64,000 bases of DNA from an uncultured Eubacteriales bacterium (GTDB taxonomy: Bacteria > Bacillota > Clostridia > Oscillospirales > Oscillospiraceae): NCBI GenBank assembly GCA_900545515.1, contig UQZA01000001.1:124001-188000 (forward strand). Direction: 5' to 3'. Shown piece after piece: positions 9,401 through 16,247 of this stretch. Below the pieces are notes generated by a model. The model searched no databases and was not told where the DNA came from. It worked only from the letters and a program-made list of their open reading frames with translations. Made by a program: the position numbers and the translations under genes. How positions within the stretch are numbered: the first letter of the stretch is position 1; each line of letters starts with the position of its first letter.

Positions 9401-11257
9401 CGTTCCCCAGGAAGAAAAGCTACTGACGGAATAGTACTCGGAGTGGTAAAGGCTGGTACCAAATTCGGAGCTCAGTGCCATAGTACCTGTATAATACAGC
9501 ACTTTCCCATTCTCGTCGGTCACAGGGATGGCATGTTCTTTCACCCACGCGCCGTCAGACTTTGTAATCGTGACACAAGGATTGGTCTTGGTGTAGGAAC
9601 TCAAATCTACTTGGATCACACCAGCCTGGTTATTATAAATGATCGTGGCAATGGCCCCGTGGTTGACTGCAGCCTCAGCCTTCTCAAAGAAAGAACTGCT
9701 GCCGCGGGAACAGATGGCGATCTTGCCCTTCAGGGCCTCGCCAATGGCGGCCCAGTCCTCCTCTAGACCGAAGCCATCGATAAACACATATTCCTGTTCA
9801 CCCGCTAAAGTGCGCAGCGGCTCATTTTGATAGCTGGTCTCGGTGTAGACGACATTCCGGTCACCTACGGTGAAATAGTAGCCAACAGCCCCATCGTTGT
9901 CAGCCGAAGCCACCGTCAATGACTGAGAATAGGAACCGGGTGAGCCGCCAGTATGCATGGAGACGTCATCGGCATAGAGATAGCCAGGAGCCGCATGCTG
10001 GGCAGCCGCAGCCCAATGTCCACTGTTGCCGGCGGATATAGTCATGACGATATCGCTGTCAGCAAAGCTGGCAAACAGCGCCTCATAGGTTGCACTACGT
10101 CTGAAGCCTGGGTAAGCAGAGCCCAGAGACAGATTGACAGAGTCGCAACCCAGAATGATCGCATCTTCGATGGCGGCCAGATAATCGGCGTCATAGGCGC
10201 CACCATTGATGCCAAAGACCTTCATGATCACAAGCTGTGCATCCGGTGCCACACCCACAGCACCAACGGAGTGAACTGCCTCGCTGAACGTGCCGTCTGC
10301 ATTGTGAATATACCGGTTGGCGGCAGCAATGCCAGCCACATGGGATCCATGGCCGCCCTGTTGATCCCGGTCGTGATCCACATAAGCGCTTTGATTGTCA
10401 ATGTAGTTGTAGCCAAAGGGCACTTTGGTGTTCTTGTACAAATCCGCACCAGTGACATTGGGAACTCGCTCTTTTACATTCATCAAGGGCAAAACCTTTT
10501 CGATTTCCTGAACAGTCAGAGCACCAATGTGCTCCATCCAATTATCCAGCGTCATATCCGCCTTGGCAGCCTGTAGCGCCATAGAATACTCATAGCCAGC
10601 AGCAGAGAAGCTCTGATGATCCATATCCAAGCCCGTATCTATGATGGCCACACGGCTACCAGTGCCGGTGTATCCGGCAGCGTAGGCAGCGGGTGTGCCA
10701 ATCATATGGCTGGAGGTGGCAGTATTGGGGGTAGAAACCTCTTCCTTCTCCACCACGCAAGGCTCATATTTGGCCTCCAGAACCACATCCTGGACTCCAT
10801 CCACGGCCTTAATTGTCTCAATCTCGCCATACGCCACATTCGCCGAGATGATGTTGGCAGCCAGGGTCAAATTCCAAGCCACATCCAATTCATTGGAAAT
10901 CGCAGACTCAATGTCGGCTGTGACGTGAGCCTGGGCTTCTTTCAGGCTGTTTCGGTAGGCCATTGCGTCAGTATTGTTGGCAATGCCCATGGTGGAGTAA
11001 CCCCGCTCCAAGGTGGAGGGCTGCTCCAGAACGATGGAGACACGAACCGTGTCCGTATCGGCGTACTGAGGTTCTTCTGTATGTTCTTCCATTTCATGAA
11101 CGAAGTTGGAAGGAGCCTCTCCGTCTTCGATTTTTTCAAAAGACAGGGGTTCCATCTGCCGGTCGGTGTCGACGGCCTGTACAGGCGCGGCGAACCCAAG
11201 CAGCAATGTCAGAACCAGAAGCAGGGAAAGTGCGCGTCTAAATGGCTGATTTTTCAT
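3419..11257 (-). CDS. Giant SLH-anchored subtilase (S8) with dockerin and Big2 modules
   Basis: A 2612-residue cell-surface protein. It has a signal peptide (residues 1-28, cleavage near VQA), an inhibitor I9-like propeptide (about 68-165), and an S8 catalytic domain with Asp207 (AIIDTG), His303 (GGHGSHVAG), Asn411 (SAGNSG) and Ser656 (SGTSMAAP). A protease-associated insert lies at about 480-590. Further on come a dockerin-type pair of calcium loops at about 826-878 (DFNGDGLINSDD and DLDSDGDTDSHD), at least two Big2 Ig-like domains, a cohesin-like beta domain, a CxxC zinc-ribbon-like module (YTCVHCGHQK) and three SLH repeats in the last ~190 residues. The triad is intact, so it should be active. 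SLH repeats bind pyruvylated secondary wall polymers, anchoring the enzyme outside the cell. It is monocistronic, with its own terminator. Its substrate is unknown; extracellular protein or peptide feeding is likely. Confidence 0.93.
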   Translation of the reverse strand: MKNQPFRRALSLLLVLTLLLGFAAPVQAVDTDRQMEPLSFEKIEDGEAPSNFVHEMEEHTEEPQYADTDTVRVSIVLEQPSTLERGYSTMGIANNTDAMAYRNSLKEAQAHVTADIESAISNELDVAWNLTLAANIISANVAYGEIETIKAVDGVQDVVLEAKYEPCVVEKEEVSTPNTATSSHMIGTPAAYAAGYTGTGSRVAIIDTGLDMDHQSFSAAGYEYSMALQAAKADMTLDNWMEHIGALTVQEIEKVLPLMNVKERVPNVTGADLYKNTKVPFGYNYIDNQSAYVDHDRDQQGGHGSHVAGIAAANRYIHNADGTFSEAVHSVGAVGVAPDAQLVIMKVFGINGGAYDADYLAAIEDAIILGCDSVNLSLGSAYPGFRRSATYEALFASFADSDIVMTISAGNSGHWAAAAQHAAPGYLYADDVSMHTGGSPGSYSQSLTVASADNDGAVGYYFTVGDRNVVYTETSYQNEPLRTLAGEQEYVFIDGFGLEEDWAAIGEALKGKIAICSRGSSSFFEKAEAAVNHGAIATIIYNNQAGVIQVDLSSYTKTNPCVTITKSDGAWVKEHAIPVTDENGKVLYYTGTMALSSEFGTSLYHSEYYSVSSFSSWGTAGALELKPDIIAPGGSIYSVDGTIEGGQAYVTMSGTSMAAPQAAGMAAVVGQWLEEEGLATKLNLSPRTLIQSLLMSTAVPMEQEVGRYYPVIRQGAGLSNVGAAVLANSYVLMNADATSGFDDGKVKVELGDDPDRTGEYEFSFTLNSMNDLEQKYQLSAELFTQGLISDGTYHYLDTATTALQANVTWLVDGVELVPADDLTGCDFNGDGLINSDDVQALLDYATGARTEIANLAHADLDSDGDTDSHDAYFLLKQLNTGLVTLAPGGKAEIRVKVALTQEQKALLDEGYANGAYVEGYFFAEQLPTEEGVLGTVHSIPMLAFYGNWSDPSMFDRGTYIGRLYGDQTPTYVASLTDNSLGIKYPGDTDVYYYAGNPYMVEDSYPAGREAISMETTVYSQQVSLIRNAAAVTTMVTNQDGEYLYIADPVTLVNGAFYHANSGRWYNTNNTFTLNKRVSSLGAKEGDTITISFVAIPEYYEVDGNLTARQIQDLMDQDVLGDGVYMSTTMKVDSQAPEAFGIYKDLKTGNLLVETRDNNYVASIRVQSKGGRAYGGALPEQTEAGQTTSTVVDLTQAQGKIGEQCLVVVADYAGNETAYTVEYDGEMGSTVGGIYGYTKSSQRGSGQRWMELDVNNLWFVDSDKYSGTELMDYMSIDVTAAEYVGGYVYMAAADGHLYVSRHSDWDGITEVCDFRDVTSAILDLAFNYADGKLYALDEHNTFYTVDLYTGEMTKVVEITLVNPYLDYKGWTMGSYMNISMMTIDDEGKFYFANAGIPQSSFLYSFTLDQVEDGKIYDLLPINNAWDGVIGYHCAGGSMAWDHDQDILYMSTNSSWRATAVNFAYLITVDTETGIGKRASTNSGGYAPDYASYLSCLLEGLYIVPASSIQLETRTNPSGLVLDRTEAQGTVGAIFTLNPCLTPWNLTDQSIIWTTSDSSVAVVEDGTVSLVGPGTATITATTHAEPSLSASCEVFCDKLGDVRLSGLLRDADGGANWVEFGAGDPDDWTSIQKADALSSGGAFMNGLLYVTSGNYMYAIDPDRFTVTNLGIISDQWAWTDAAPALAVGEIGNRLLAVCQNGTTLELISPEKGTLTYFYPNADAPIAGVAYAWTDTYEDGSYDHRYYLLSELGGLYFFTIHVDGMDYDRSMEFIGSVDLDLSLASTMGTEQAASLHYDEESGYLLLAAHGDDWLNRMYAIHPQSLTVAELGDFGDNVWPVVCLYQYQRPQELTVKMRPATAEIFEEDSLQLTASVVPSRYQDQVTWSTSDASLATVDANGLVTAHRSGTVTITATSVDADAQGKHASAACTITVKELASIQMKVNAQVMTDDGAKWVTVDVGTRNFTVNGDAQTAFTGGGAHGGVIYGSNIGDTSAVSYYSVDPTNGYAEREDFTRNRDFAIADLTGVPAKEITLKDKDGNEVQRTAFDFGVYVTDYARLEYFLNYENQVTYGWNLYPYYMTIGAIAHIGETTYTLYDWNGNPIETPCELLYGLGSDGTILEALFYTSYTSNENYPNNVAYSCIRNSIGRVKNFRVDDMKEMTMIYVEEGENKGFLVGYNGEQGAELYYIDMASEEPTSRFIGRIPGATSITAMYTDAELNGTAEKREIPAFVLGSEYGFSSEIGCTLSLEEMNAGEAIISDETTIQEAKAAMSAGSLNTVTVALAAVAKPENHCDNGKTTVQLTADEASTNGVVTVEYDASKLTLESLETAAAFRSVVEEAGKVTFGYVNGTAIEDIATLTFTVKEESAITVTTVQENAAQPDASKQVTLTMPEHDYQVTDSKEPTCTESGYTTYTCVHCGHQKTEEIPAYCPAKEFRDLDPAKWYHAGVCYVLRNGLMKGMAEGIFAPENALTRAQFVTILYRLEGEPNIEGLENPFGDVKADLWYTNAVVWAASKGIVIGKTDTIFDPDAAITREQTAAILYRYSEAKPLEEDLLKTYTDASSVSVYAIDAMNWAVASGLINGMTKTTLAPKGTATRAQIATILMRYGQSGN

Positions 11258-11653
11258 TTGCGTTTACTTCCTTTCTAAAACTTTGCATCCACCCCAGTAC
11301 ATTCAGGGGAAAATACCACAAGGACTACCAAACGGGAAGGCACTATACAGCCCCGTTTCGATTTATTTCATCATATCACAAGACTCACAAATTTACAACC
11401 ATGTTCCCTCAAAAATGTGCTAGCTTTTTGCACAAATTCAGCTCTTCATATTTGTGCATTTTTCCAATCTTCCGCTTCAAGCTTGTTAGGCAAGAGGAAC
11501 CAAAACCAGCGATTCTGTAACTTGTTGTGAGCATCGGATCACATGGGGCAGAAATTGCCTCTGCAGAAGCATTTCGGAAGGCGGCTTCGGAAAAAGCTAG
11601 TTTATCTGGGTGCATGATGAAATGGAAGTTGAAATTTATTTGAATTCGCCCCT
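11258..11653. other. Divergent intergenic region with TGCACAAAT dyads
   Basis: This AT-rich spacer separates the subtilase gene (minus) from the LytTR regulator (plus). The subtilase ribosome site AAAGGAAG sits just above its start. An inverted repeat of TGCACAAAT lies at 11429-11437 and ATTTGTGCA at 11450-11458, with a further GTGC/GCAC half-site at 11417-11434. No coding sequence is convincing here. The dyad is a candidate operator for the subtilase gene. Confidence 0.45.
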
Positions 11654-11681
11654 TTGCATGGGCGAACTCCTGTGCTATAAT
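11654..11681 (+). promoter_or_regulatory. SigA-type promoter of the LytTR two-component operon
   Basis: TTGCAT, 16 bases, then TATAAT, with TGC immediately before the -10 (an extended -10). It lies 70 bases upstream of the regulator start. Confidence 0.75.
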
Positions 11682-11751
11682 TTGTTATACTAAAATGTCT
11701 TTCAATTTCCAGTAGCTGGAAGCTGGCTGCTGCAAAGGAGGGGAAGTTCCG

Positions 11752-12456
11752 ATGCTGCACATTTGCATCTGCGATGATGATGCCGCCGCCCGGGCCCAGC
11801 TGGAGGAATTGGTCGGCCAGTATTTCAACAACCGTGCCTTTCTTCTAACCACTCACTCAAGCTATACTGACTTTCTAACTGCAAAGCAGCATTTGGATCT
11901 GCTGCTGATGGACATTGACTTAGGCGATGGCAGCGGCATTGAGTTGGCCAAGGGTGCCAAACATGCCGACTCCGGCACCTGTGTGATTTTTGTCACCGCC
12001 CACCCGGAATATGTGGAGGAGTCCTTCGAGGTCGAGCCGGTCTACTTTCTAGTCAAACCCATCCGGCCGGATTCCTTTCATCGGGCCATGGACCGGGCCA
12101 TGGAGCGTCTGGCAGCCGAGCGCCAGGAAAGCCGGCTTACCGTCACCTTTCAGAACCGGGTCAGCGCCGTAGCCTTGCGGGACATTTCCTACATCGAATT
12201 CAGCGTCCGCAGCGCCACCATCCACGCCGGCACCCGGGTTTTGCGAACCTACGAGAAGCTCTCCAGCCTCCAGCAGCGGGTGGACAGCCGTTTTATTCAG
12301 TGTCACAAAAGCTATCTCGTCAACATGGATTACGTCATTGGCTTCCAGGGCAACGCCCTGGAGCTGTGCGGCGGTGTGGAAATTCCTGTGAGCCAATCCC
12401 GGGCCAAGGTCACCCGGGAGACCCTGCTGCACCATCTGACCAGGGGGATCTCATGA
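11752..12456 (+). CDS. LytTR-family (AgrA/VirR-like) response regulator
   Basis: A 234-residue transcription factor. The receiver domain (about 1-120) has the acidic pocket at Asp8-Asp10, the phospho-acceptor Asp54 in LLMDIDLGDG, and Lys102 in the VKP motif. The LytTR DNA-binding domain covers about 130-230. It starts behind AAGGAGGGG. It overlaps the next gene by four bases (ATGA), so it is translationally coupled to the first sensor gene, as in agr-like quorum or stress systems. It probably acts at nearby surface-protein promoters; the twin lipoproteins downstream are the obvious candidates, but no binding site is proven. Confidence 0.92.
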   Translation: MLHICICDDDAAARAQLEELVGQYFNNRAFLLTTHSSYTDFLTAKQHLDLLLMDIDLGDGSGIELAKGAKHADSGTCVIFVTAHPEYVEESFEVEPVYFLVKPIRPDSFHRAMDRAMERLAAERQESRLTVTFQNRVSAVALRDISYIEFSVRSATIHAGTRVLRTYEKLSSLQQRVDSRFIQCHKSYLVNMDYVIGFQGNALELCGGVEIPVSQSRAKVTRETLLHHLTRGIS

Positions 12457-13316
12457 GTCCCGTCTGGAACCCGGCCTTTGATTTGGGGATCGGGATTCTC
12501 CTTCTGTACCTGTGGGTCAAACGGCGGCAACGGCCCTATTGGCAGGGCTTTTTGGGTCTGCCGCTTATGCTGGCCCTGCTCACCTCCCTCAGCGCCTGGG
12601 CCCCCAAGGATACGGCTTGGCTGTTTCCCTGGGTCACCGCCGCCAAGCTGCTGGCCGCCCTGGCGCTGCTGGCTCTGTGGACCCGGCTTTTCGTCCGGAT
12701 CCGGTGGAACATGTGCAGCGACTGGCCCTACCTTCTGGCAGGGCTTTTCTTTCTGGTCCTTGCCTATGCCCTGTCCTACCTGCCGTCTTTGCCCCTTCCT
12801 GTGGCGGAGCTCCAGGCGCAGAACAGCGTCCTGACCCTTCTGTCCCTGCTGGTCTTGGGCTTTTTGCATCGCCAGCACCTGTATCTGGGGCGGCCGGCCC
12901 TCACCGTGGGAATTGCCCTGCTGATTCTGGCCACCCTGTTTCTATTCTGCTGGGGCTATTATCAGCTCCCCCCGGAGCAAATGCTGGAGCAGCTGCCCTA
13001 TTTCCGGTGGGTGCCCCTTTTGCTGCTCAGTGGTATTTTGCTTTTAGAGTTGAACGAAAACCGCCTTCGCCTGGCCGCCCGTCAGGCGGAGCTGGAGGCC
13101 TTTGAAGCCAGCCAGGCCCAGCAGTTCGCCCATTACCAGCAAACCGCCGCCCACCTTCACCAGGTCCGTCTGGTCCGTCATGACATTTACAATTACATCC
13201 AGGCCGCTCTGTATCTCTCCCGGGACGGAACACCCCAGAGCCGGGAGAAGGCCATGCACCTCATTGAGCAGGTATACACCGCCCTGGACAGTCAGGAGGA
13301 CAGCCATGAACTATGA
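12453..13316 (+). CDS. Membrane sensor with AgrC-type H-box but no ATPase domain
   Basis: A 287-residue protein with about six hydrophobic segments over residues 1-200, then a short coiled segment. It ends with an intact AgrC/GHKL-type phosphoacceptor box, RHDIYNYI, near residue 245. It terminates about 40 residues after that box, so it lacks the HATPase domain that normally follows. The start at 12453 is chosen from the ATGA overlap with the regulator; a longer reading upstream would overlap the LytTR domain. The next gene starts inside its last codons. It may be phosphorylated in trans by the neighbouring kinase, or may be a signal-binding partner. I see no sign of a frameshift joining the two. 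Confidence 0.75.
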   Translation: MSPVWNPAFDLGIGILLLYLWVKRRQRPYWQGFLGLPLMLALLTSLSAWAPKDTAWLFPWVTAAKLLAALALLALWTRLFVRIRWNMCSDWPYLLAGLFFLVLAYALSYLPSLPLPVAELQAQNSVLTLLSLLVLGFLHRQHLYLGRPALTVGIALLILATLFLFCWGYYQLPPEQMLEQLPYFRWVPLLLLSGILLLELNENRLRLAARQAELEAFEASQAQQFAHYQQTAAHLHQVRLVRHDIYNYIQAALYLSRDGTPQSREKAMHLIEQVYTALDSQEDSHEL

Positions 13317-14685
13317 GCACACAGAAGCCCTCATTAAGCTGCTCAACGGCGCACTGGCGGCATATATGTGGACCTACCTGATCCCCATTGCCGCCCCCAA
13401 ACGAAAAATGCGCCGGGCCCGAACCGTGTATGCCCTCTTGATTATGGCGGTCATGTTCCTCATCGACTGGAGCTTCCACCTCCTGACCACCCATTTGCAC
13501 CATGCCGTGCCGGCGGCCCTGCTGCCCAGCCTGTCGTTCCTGTCAGGAATTTTGATTTACCTGATAGCGCTGCCGCTTCTGTCCACCCTGATGACAAGCC
13601 AGCGGCCCAGGCGTTGCTTCGGCATCGGAGCCTTGGTACTGCTGACCCGCTGTCTGTCAGATTTTCTGCTGCTGCTGTTTTTCTGGTTTCTCTGGTTCCC
13701 GGACCGCCCCCTGAAGATATCCGCAGCGCTGCTTCCTTCCGCCACCCGGGTTGTGATGATGGTGGCGGTGCAGTCCGTCATGTACCTGCTGCTACTGTGT
13801 CTGCACCTGATCTCCCGGCCCCGGGAAAGCCGCCGGGTGTGGTACCTGATCTTCTTTCCCATCTGGGGGATCTGCGTCTCCAATGTGCTGCTGTACTTCC
13901 TGATCCGCCGGTGCGGCAGGCCCGTTACCACCACGGTGCTGCTGTGTACCGTGGTGTCCAATCTGGTATTGGTCATCAGCACAAACCAGCTCCTCCGCTT
14001 CACCGATCAGTATTTTTCCTATCAGAAGCTGCTCCAACGCCACGCCCGGTCCGTAAAGGCCAGGGCCATGGAGAAAGATTATGCAGCCCTCAGCCAGGCC
14101 CAGACCCGGGAGCTGGAGGAGGTCTGCGAAGACATTCGCCACACCCTCCACGACGCCTTTCCCCCGGACGGGACCCCGGCTGCCGGCCCTGCCCAGGCGC
14201 TGCTTCAACGAATCGCCCAGATCCCTCAGGTTTTTTACTGCAGCAATCCCCTGGTGAACAGCGTCCTCAGCCTGAAAAGCCGCCGGGCTCAGGAGCTGGG
14301 CATCCACATGGAGATCCAGGTGGGCCACATGGACACCGGCCAGCTGCAAAACATGGAACTCTGCTCCCTTCTTGGGAATCTGCTGGACAATGCCATAGAC
14401 GCCTGTGTGCCCCTGGTCCCCTCGGGAGAGCCGGTCATTCTGGTGAATCTTCGCACCCAGGGCCGCCTGCTGGCCCTGGCCGTGGAAAACCCGGTGGCCC
14501 GGCAGCCACAGGCCAACACAGCCGGGGAGTACCCCACCACCAAAGCAAACCCGGAGCGCCACGGCTTGGGCCTTCAGAGCGCCCGCCGCATCGCCCGGCG
14601 GAACCATGGCTGTCTGCTCACAGAACTGGGAGAGGGTACTTTCCGGACCATTGTGATGCTGAATACGGGATTTTTGCCCAACTGA
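13306..14685 (+). CDS. AgrC-like GHKL sensor histidine kinase
   Basis: A 459-residue kinase with six or seven transmembrane segments over about residues 10-225 and a dimerisation helix. The H-box is altered (RHTLHDAF where RHDxxNH is usual). The C-terminal HATPase has an N-box (NLLDNAIDAC) and a glycine box (RHGLGLQSARR). It overlaps the preceding sensor by 11 bases and has its own ribosome site, CAGGAGGA. Together with the LytTR regulator it forms a three-gene two-component operon. No agrB/agrD pheromone genes are adjacent, so the signal is unknown. Confidence 0.85.
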   Translation: MNYEHTEALIKLLNGALAAYMWTYLIPIAAPKRKMRRARTVYALLIMAVMFLIDWSFHLLTTHLHHAVPAALLPSLSFLSGILIYLIALPLLSTLMTSQRPRRCFGIGALVLLTRCLSDFLLLLFFWFLWFPDRPLKISAALLPSATRVVMMVAVQSVMYLLLLCLHLISRPRESRRVWYLIFFPIWGICVSNVLLYFLIRRCGRPVTTTVLLCTVVSNLVLVISTNQLLRFTDQYFSYQKLLQRHARSVKARAMEKDYAALSQAQTRELEEVCEDIRHTLHDAFPPDGTPAAGPAQALLQRIAQIPQVFYCSNPLVNSVLSLKSRRAQELGIHMEIQVGHMDTGQLQNMELCSLLGNLLDNAIDACVPLVPSGEPVILVNLRTQGRLLALAVENPVARQPQANTAGEYPTTKANPERHGLGLQSARRIARRNHGCLLTELGEGTFRTIVMLNTGFLPN

Positions 14686-14928
14686 TACGTGAACTTTTTG
14701 TAAACAAAATAATAACATTTCCGCCAGGTGCGACCCCGGAAAAGGCGTCTTTTTTCACAGCCCTCTTGGTTGCGCCTGATCAAAAAGCCAGGAAATTCCA
14801 CGTATATGTAGGAATTTCCTGGCTTTCTGTCGAACCGGCAACTCATAGGGAAGATCCCGTTTCCTGGTTCAGAAAAAATTTATTCATACTTTGTTCACGT
14901 ATATGCCACCAGAGGTCTAATTTAGGAC
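14686..14928. other. Intergenic region with long inverted repeat
   Basis: This is the gap between the kinase and the lipoprotein promoter. It contains a perfect 16-bp inverted repeat, 14784-14799 against 14811-14826 (arm AAAGCCAGGAAATTCC), with an 11-base loop. No T-run follows, so it is a weak terminator candidate. The loop sequence ACGTATATG recurs at about 14897, just upstream of the promoter, which makes a regulator site possible. Confidence 0.5.
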
Positions 14929-14957
14929 TTGACTTTTTAGGCGGATGGAGGTAGTAT
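14929..14957 (+). promoter_or_regulatory. Strong SigA-type promoter for the twin lipoproteins
   Basis: TTGACT, a 17-base spacer, then TAGTAT, about 60 bases upstream of the first lipoprotein start. Confidence 0.8.
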
Positions 14958-15018
14958 ATAGCAGCATTGAGCTTCACCCATAGTGAAGCCATGCAAAAAG
15001 TTATTGGAGGAAAGAAAA

Positions 15019-15303
15019 ATGAAATTCTGGAAAGCATTCTGCGCCCTTTGCCTGGCCCTGACTATGGCCCTGTCTCTGGCCGCCTGCACGGACAGCAAAG
15101 AACCCACTGAGCCCTCTACCGAGCCTGTTGCCGAGAGCACTGCTCCCACTGAGGAACTGACCGAGGCTCCCACCGAAGCTCCCACGGAAGAAGCCACCGA
15201 GGCTCCTACCGAGGAAGAGACTGAGGCTCCCACTGAGGAAGAGACCGAGGCTCCCACGGAAGAAGCGACCGAAGCTCCCACCGAAGAGTCCACTGAGGGC
15301 TAA
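15019..15303 (+). CDS. Small lipoprotein with Thr-Glu-Ala-Pro repeat tail
   Basis: A 94-residue predicted lipoprotein. The signal MKFWKAFCALCLALTMALSL is followed by lipobox AAC (Cys24). The rest is nothing but an acidic, low-complexity T-E-A-P-T-E-E repeat with no folded domain. The start is set by GGAGGAAAG. It shares its signal sequence almost residue for residue with the next gene. The repeat resembles the wall-spanning stalk of surface proteins, yet no head domain follows. It may be a decayed paralogue that lost its head, a spacer protein, or an acidic surface coat. Repeat length probably varies between strains. Confidence 0.75.
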   Translation: MKFWKAFCALCLALTMALSLAACTDSKEPTEPSTEPVAESTAPTEELTEAPTEAPTEEATEAPTEEETEAPTEEETEAPTEEATEAPTEESTEG

Positions 15304-15332
15304 GCTCCCTGCACATACACGGGAGGAGAAGT

Positions 15333-15815
15333 ATGAAATTCTGGAAAGCATTTTGCGTTCTCTGTCTGACCCTCACCATGATCCTGTCTATGGCTGCCTG
15401 TACAGGCAGCCAAGACCCTACCACCCCCTCCACAGAAGCGCCGACCAGTGAAGCCGCGCTCTCTACAGGAGAGGCAACGGAACCCAACGCCATTCCTGCC
15501 GACGGTTCCGAGCTGGGCGAAGGGCAGCACAGCTTCACCTTCCAGGTTCAGATGGCCGATGGCACGGCATATCACTACACCGTTCACACCGATGAAGAGA
15601 CCGTAGGCGCCGCCCTGGTGGCCCTGGGCCTCATCGAAGGCGAGGAAGGCTCCTATGGCCTGTACGTCACCACAGTCTTGGGCACCACCCTGGACTATGA
15701 CGCAGATGGTTACTGGTGGGCCCTGTCCGAGAACGGCACAGACGCCTCTGTAGGCGTGGACAGTCTGCCAGTCAACGATGGCAGCACCTACGCCTTCACC
15801 GCCACCAAAGCTTGA
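15333..15815 (+). CDS. DUF4430-domain lipoprotein
   Basis: A 160-residue predicted lipoprotein. The signal and lipobox (AAC, Cys24) are nearly identical to the preceding gene. After a short Thr/Pro/Glu tether, residues about 65-158 match the DUF4430 pattern (GLYVTTVLGT, DGYWWALSENG, VGVDSLPV), a beta-rich fold related to the C-terminal domain of cobalamin carriers. It is encoded 29 bases after its twin and shares the promoter at 14929. Location is the outer face of the membrane. Ligand binding, possibly of a cofactor, is inferred only from the fold relationship. The upstream LytTR system is a plausible regulator. Confidence 0.82.
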   Translation: MKFWKAFCVLCLTLTMILSMAACTGSQDPTTPSTEAPTSEAALSTGEATEPNAIPADGSELGEGQHSFTFQVQMADGTAYHYTVHTDEETVGAALVALGLIEGEEGSYGLYVTTVLGTTLDYDADGYWWALSENGTDASVGVDSLPVNDGSTYAFTATKA

Positions 15816-15973
15816 CTTACCGGGTACCTGCCGGAGGCGCCGGGATGGAACTGCCTTCCCGCCGCCTTTGGCAGGGTTCCCTTTGCCCCTACCCCATCTT
15901 TTTTCGGGACTGGCAAAAAAACTCTTTACAAACAGGCTTGTCTCTGCTATAATAATTCCGCTTTCACAAGTAC

Positions 15974-16049
15974 GCGCCGGTGGCTCAATGGATAGAGCAT
16001 CGGATTCCGGTTCCGAGGGTTGGGGGTTCGAGTCCCTTCCGGCGTACCA
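15974..16049 (+). tRNA. tRNA-Arg (anticodon CCG)
   Basis: A 76-nt cloverleaf: acceptor GCGCCGG with CCGGCGT, D-stem GCTC/GAGC, anticodon stem TCGGA/TCCGA with loop TTCCGGT (CCG reads codon CGG), T-loop TTCGAGT, and encoded CCA at 16047-16049. The first acceptor pair is a G-T wobble. Confidence 0.95.
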
Positions 16050-16050
16050 A

Positions 16051-16091
16051 TGAGAACACATGCCACAAGGGGTATGTGTTCTCATTTATTT
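16051..16091 (+). terminator. Terminator of the tRNA-Arg gene
   Basis: An 11-bp perfect stem (TGAGAACACAT at 16051-16061 with its complement at 16074-16084), followed by TTTATTTT. It begins one base after the tRNA. Confidence 0.9.
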
Positions 16092-16093
16092 TA

Positions 16094-16111
16094 TGCCGAA
16101 AGGGACTCGAA
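16094..16111 (-). repeat. Inverted fragment of the tRNA-Arg 3' end
   Basis: Read on the minus strand, this 18-mer (TTCGAGTCCCTTTCGGCA) matches the T-loop/acceptor end of the tRNA at 15974-16049 in 16 of 18 positions. It lies just past the terminator in opposite orientation. It may be a remnant of integration or inversion at the tRNA 3' end; no integrase gene is nearby. Confidence 0.55.
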
Positions 16112-16247
16112 AGACCGGACCGGCAGTGCCGGGTAAGAAATCAGAACGTGACCCGGCTCTCCTGCCGCTATTGTATCACGGGCATCCCAAAACCTGCTGA
16201 TACCTGAAATATTAACTTTGAAGCTTATGATACGAGGAGGAAGCAGC

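Noticed and set aside
12453..14685. The two sensor genes as one kinase broken by a frameshift
   Set aside because: Each has its own set of membrane helices and ribosome site, so they are two proteins rather than halves of one.
15019..15303. The T-E-A-P-T-E coding repeat read as a CRISPR or tandem DNA array
   Set aside because: Units are short, imperfect and in frame within a lipoprotein gene; there are no spacers.
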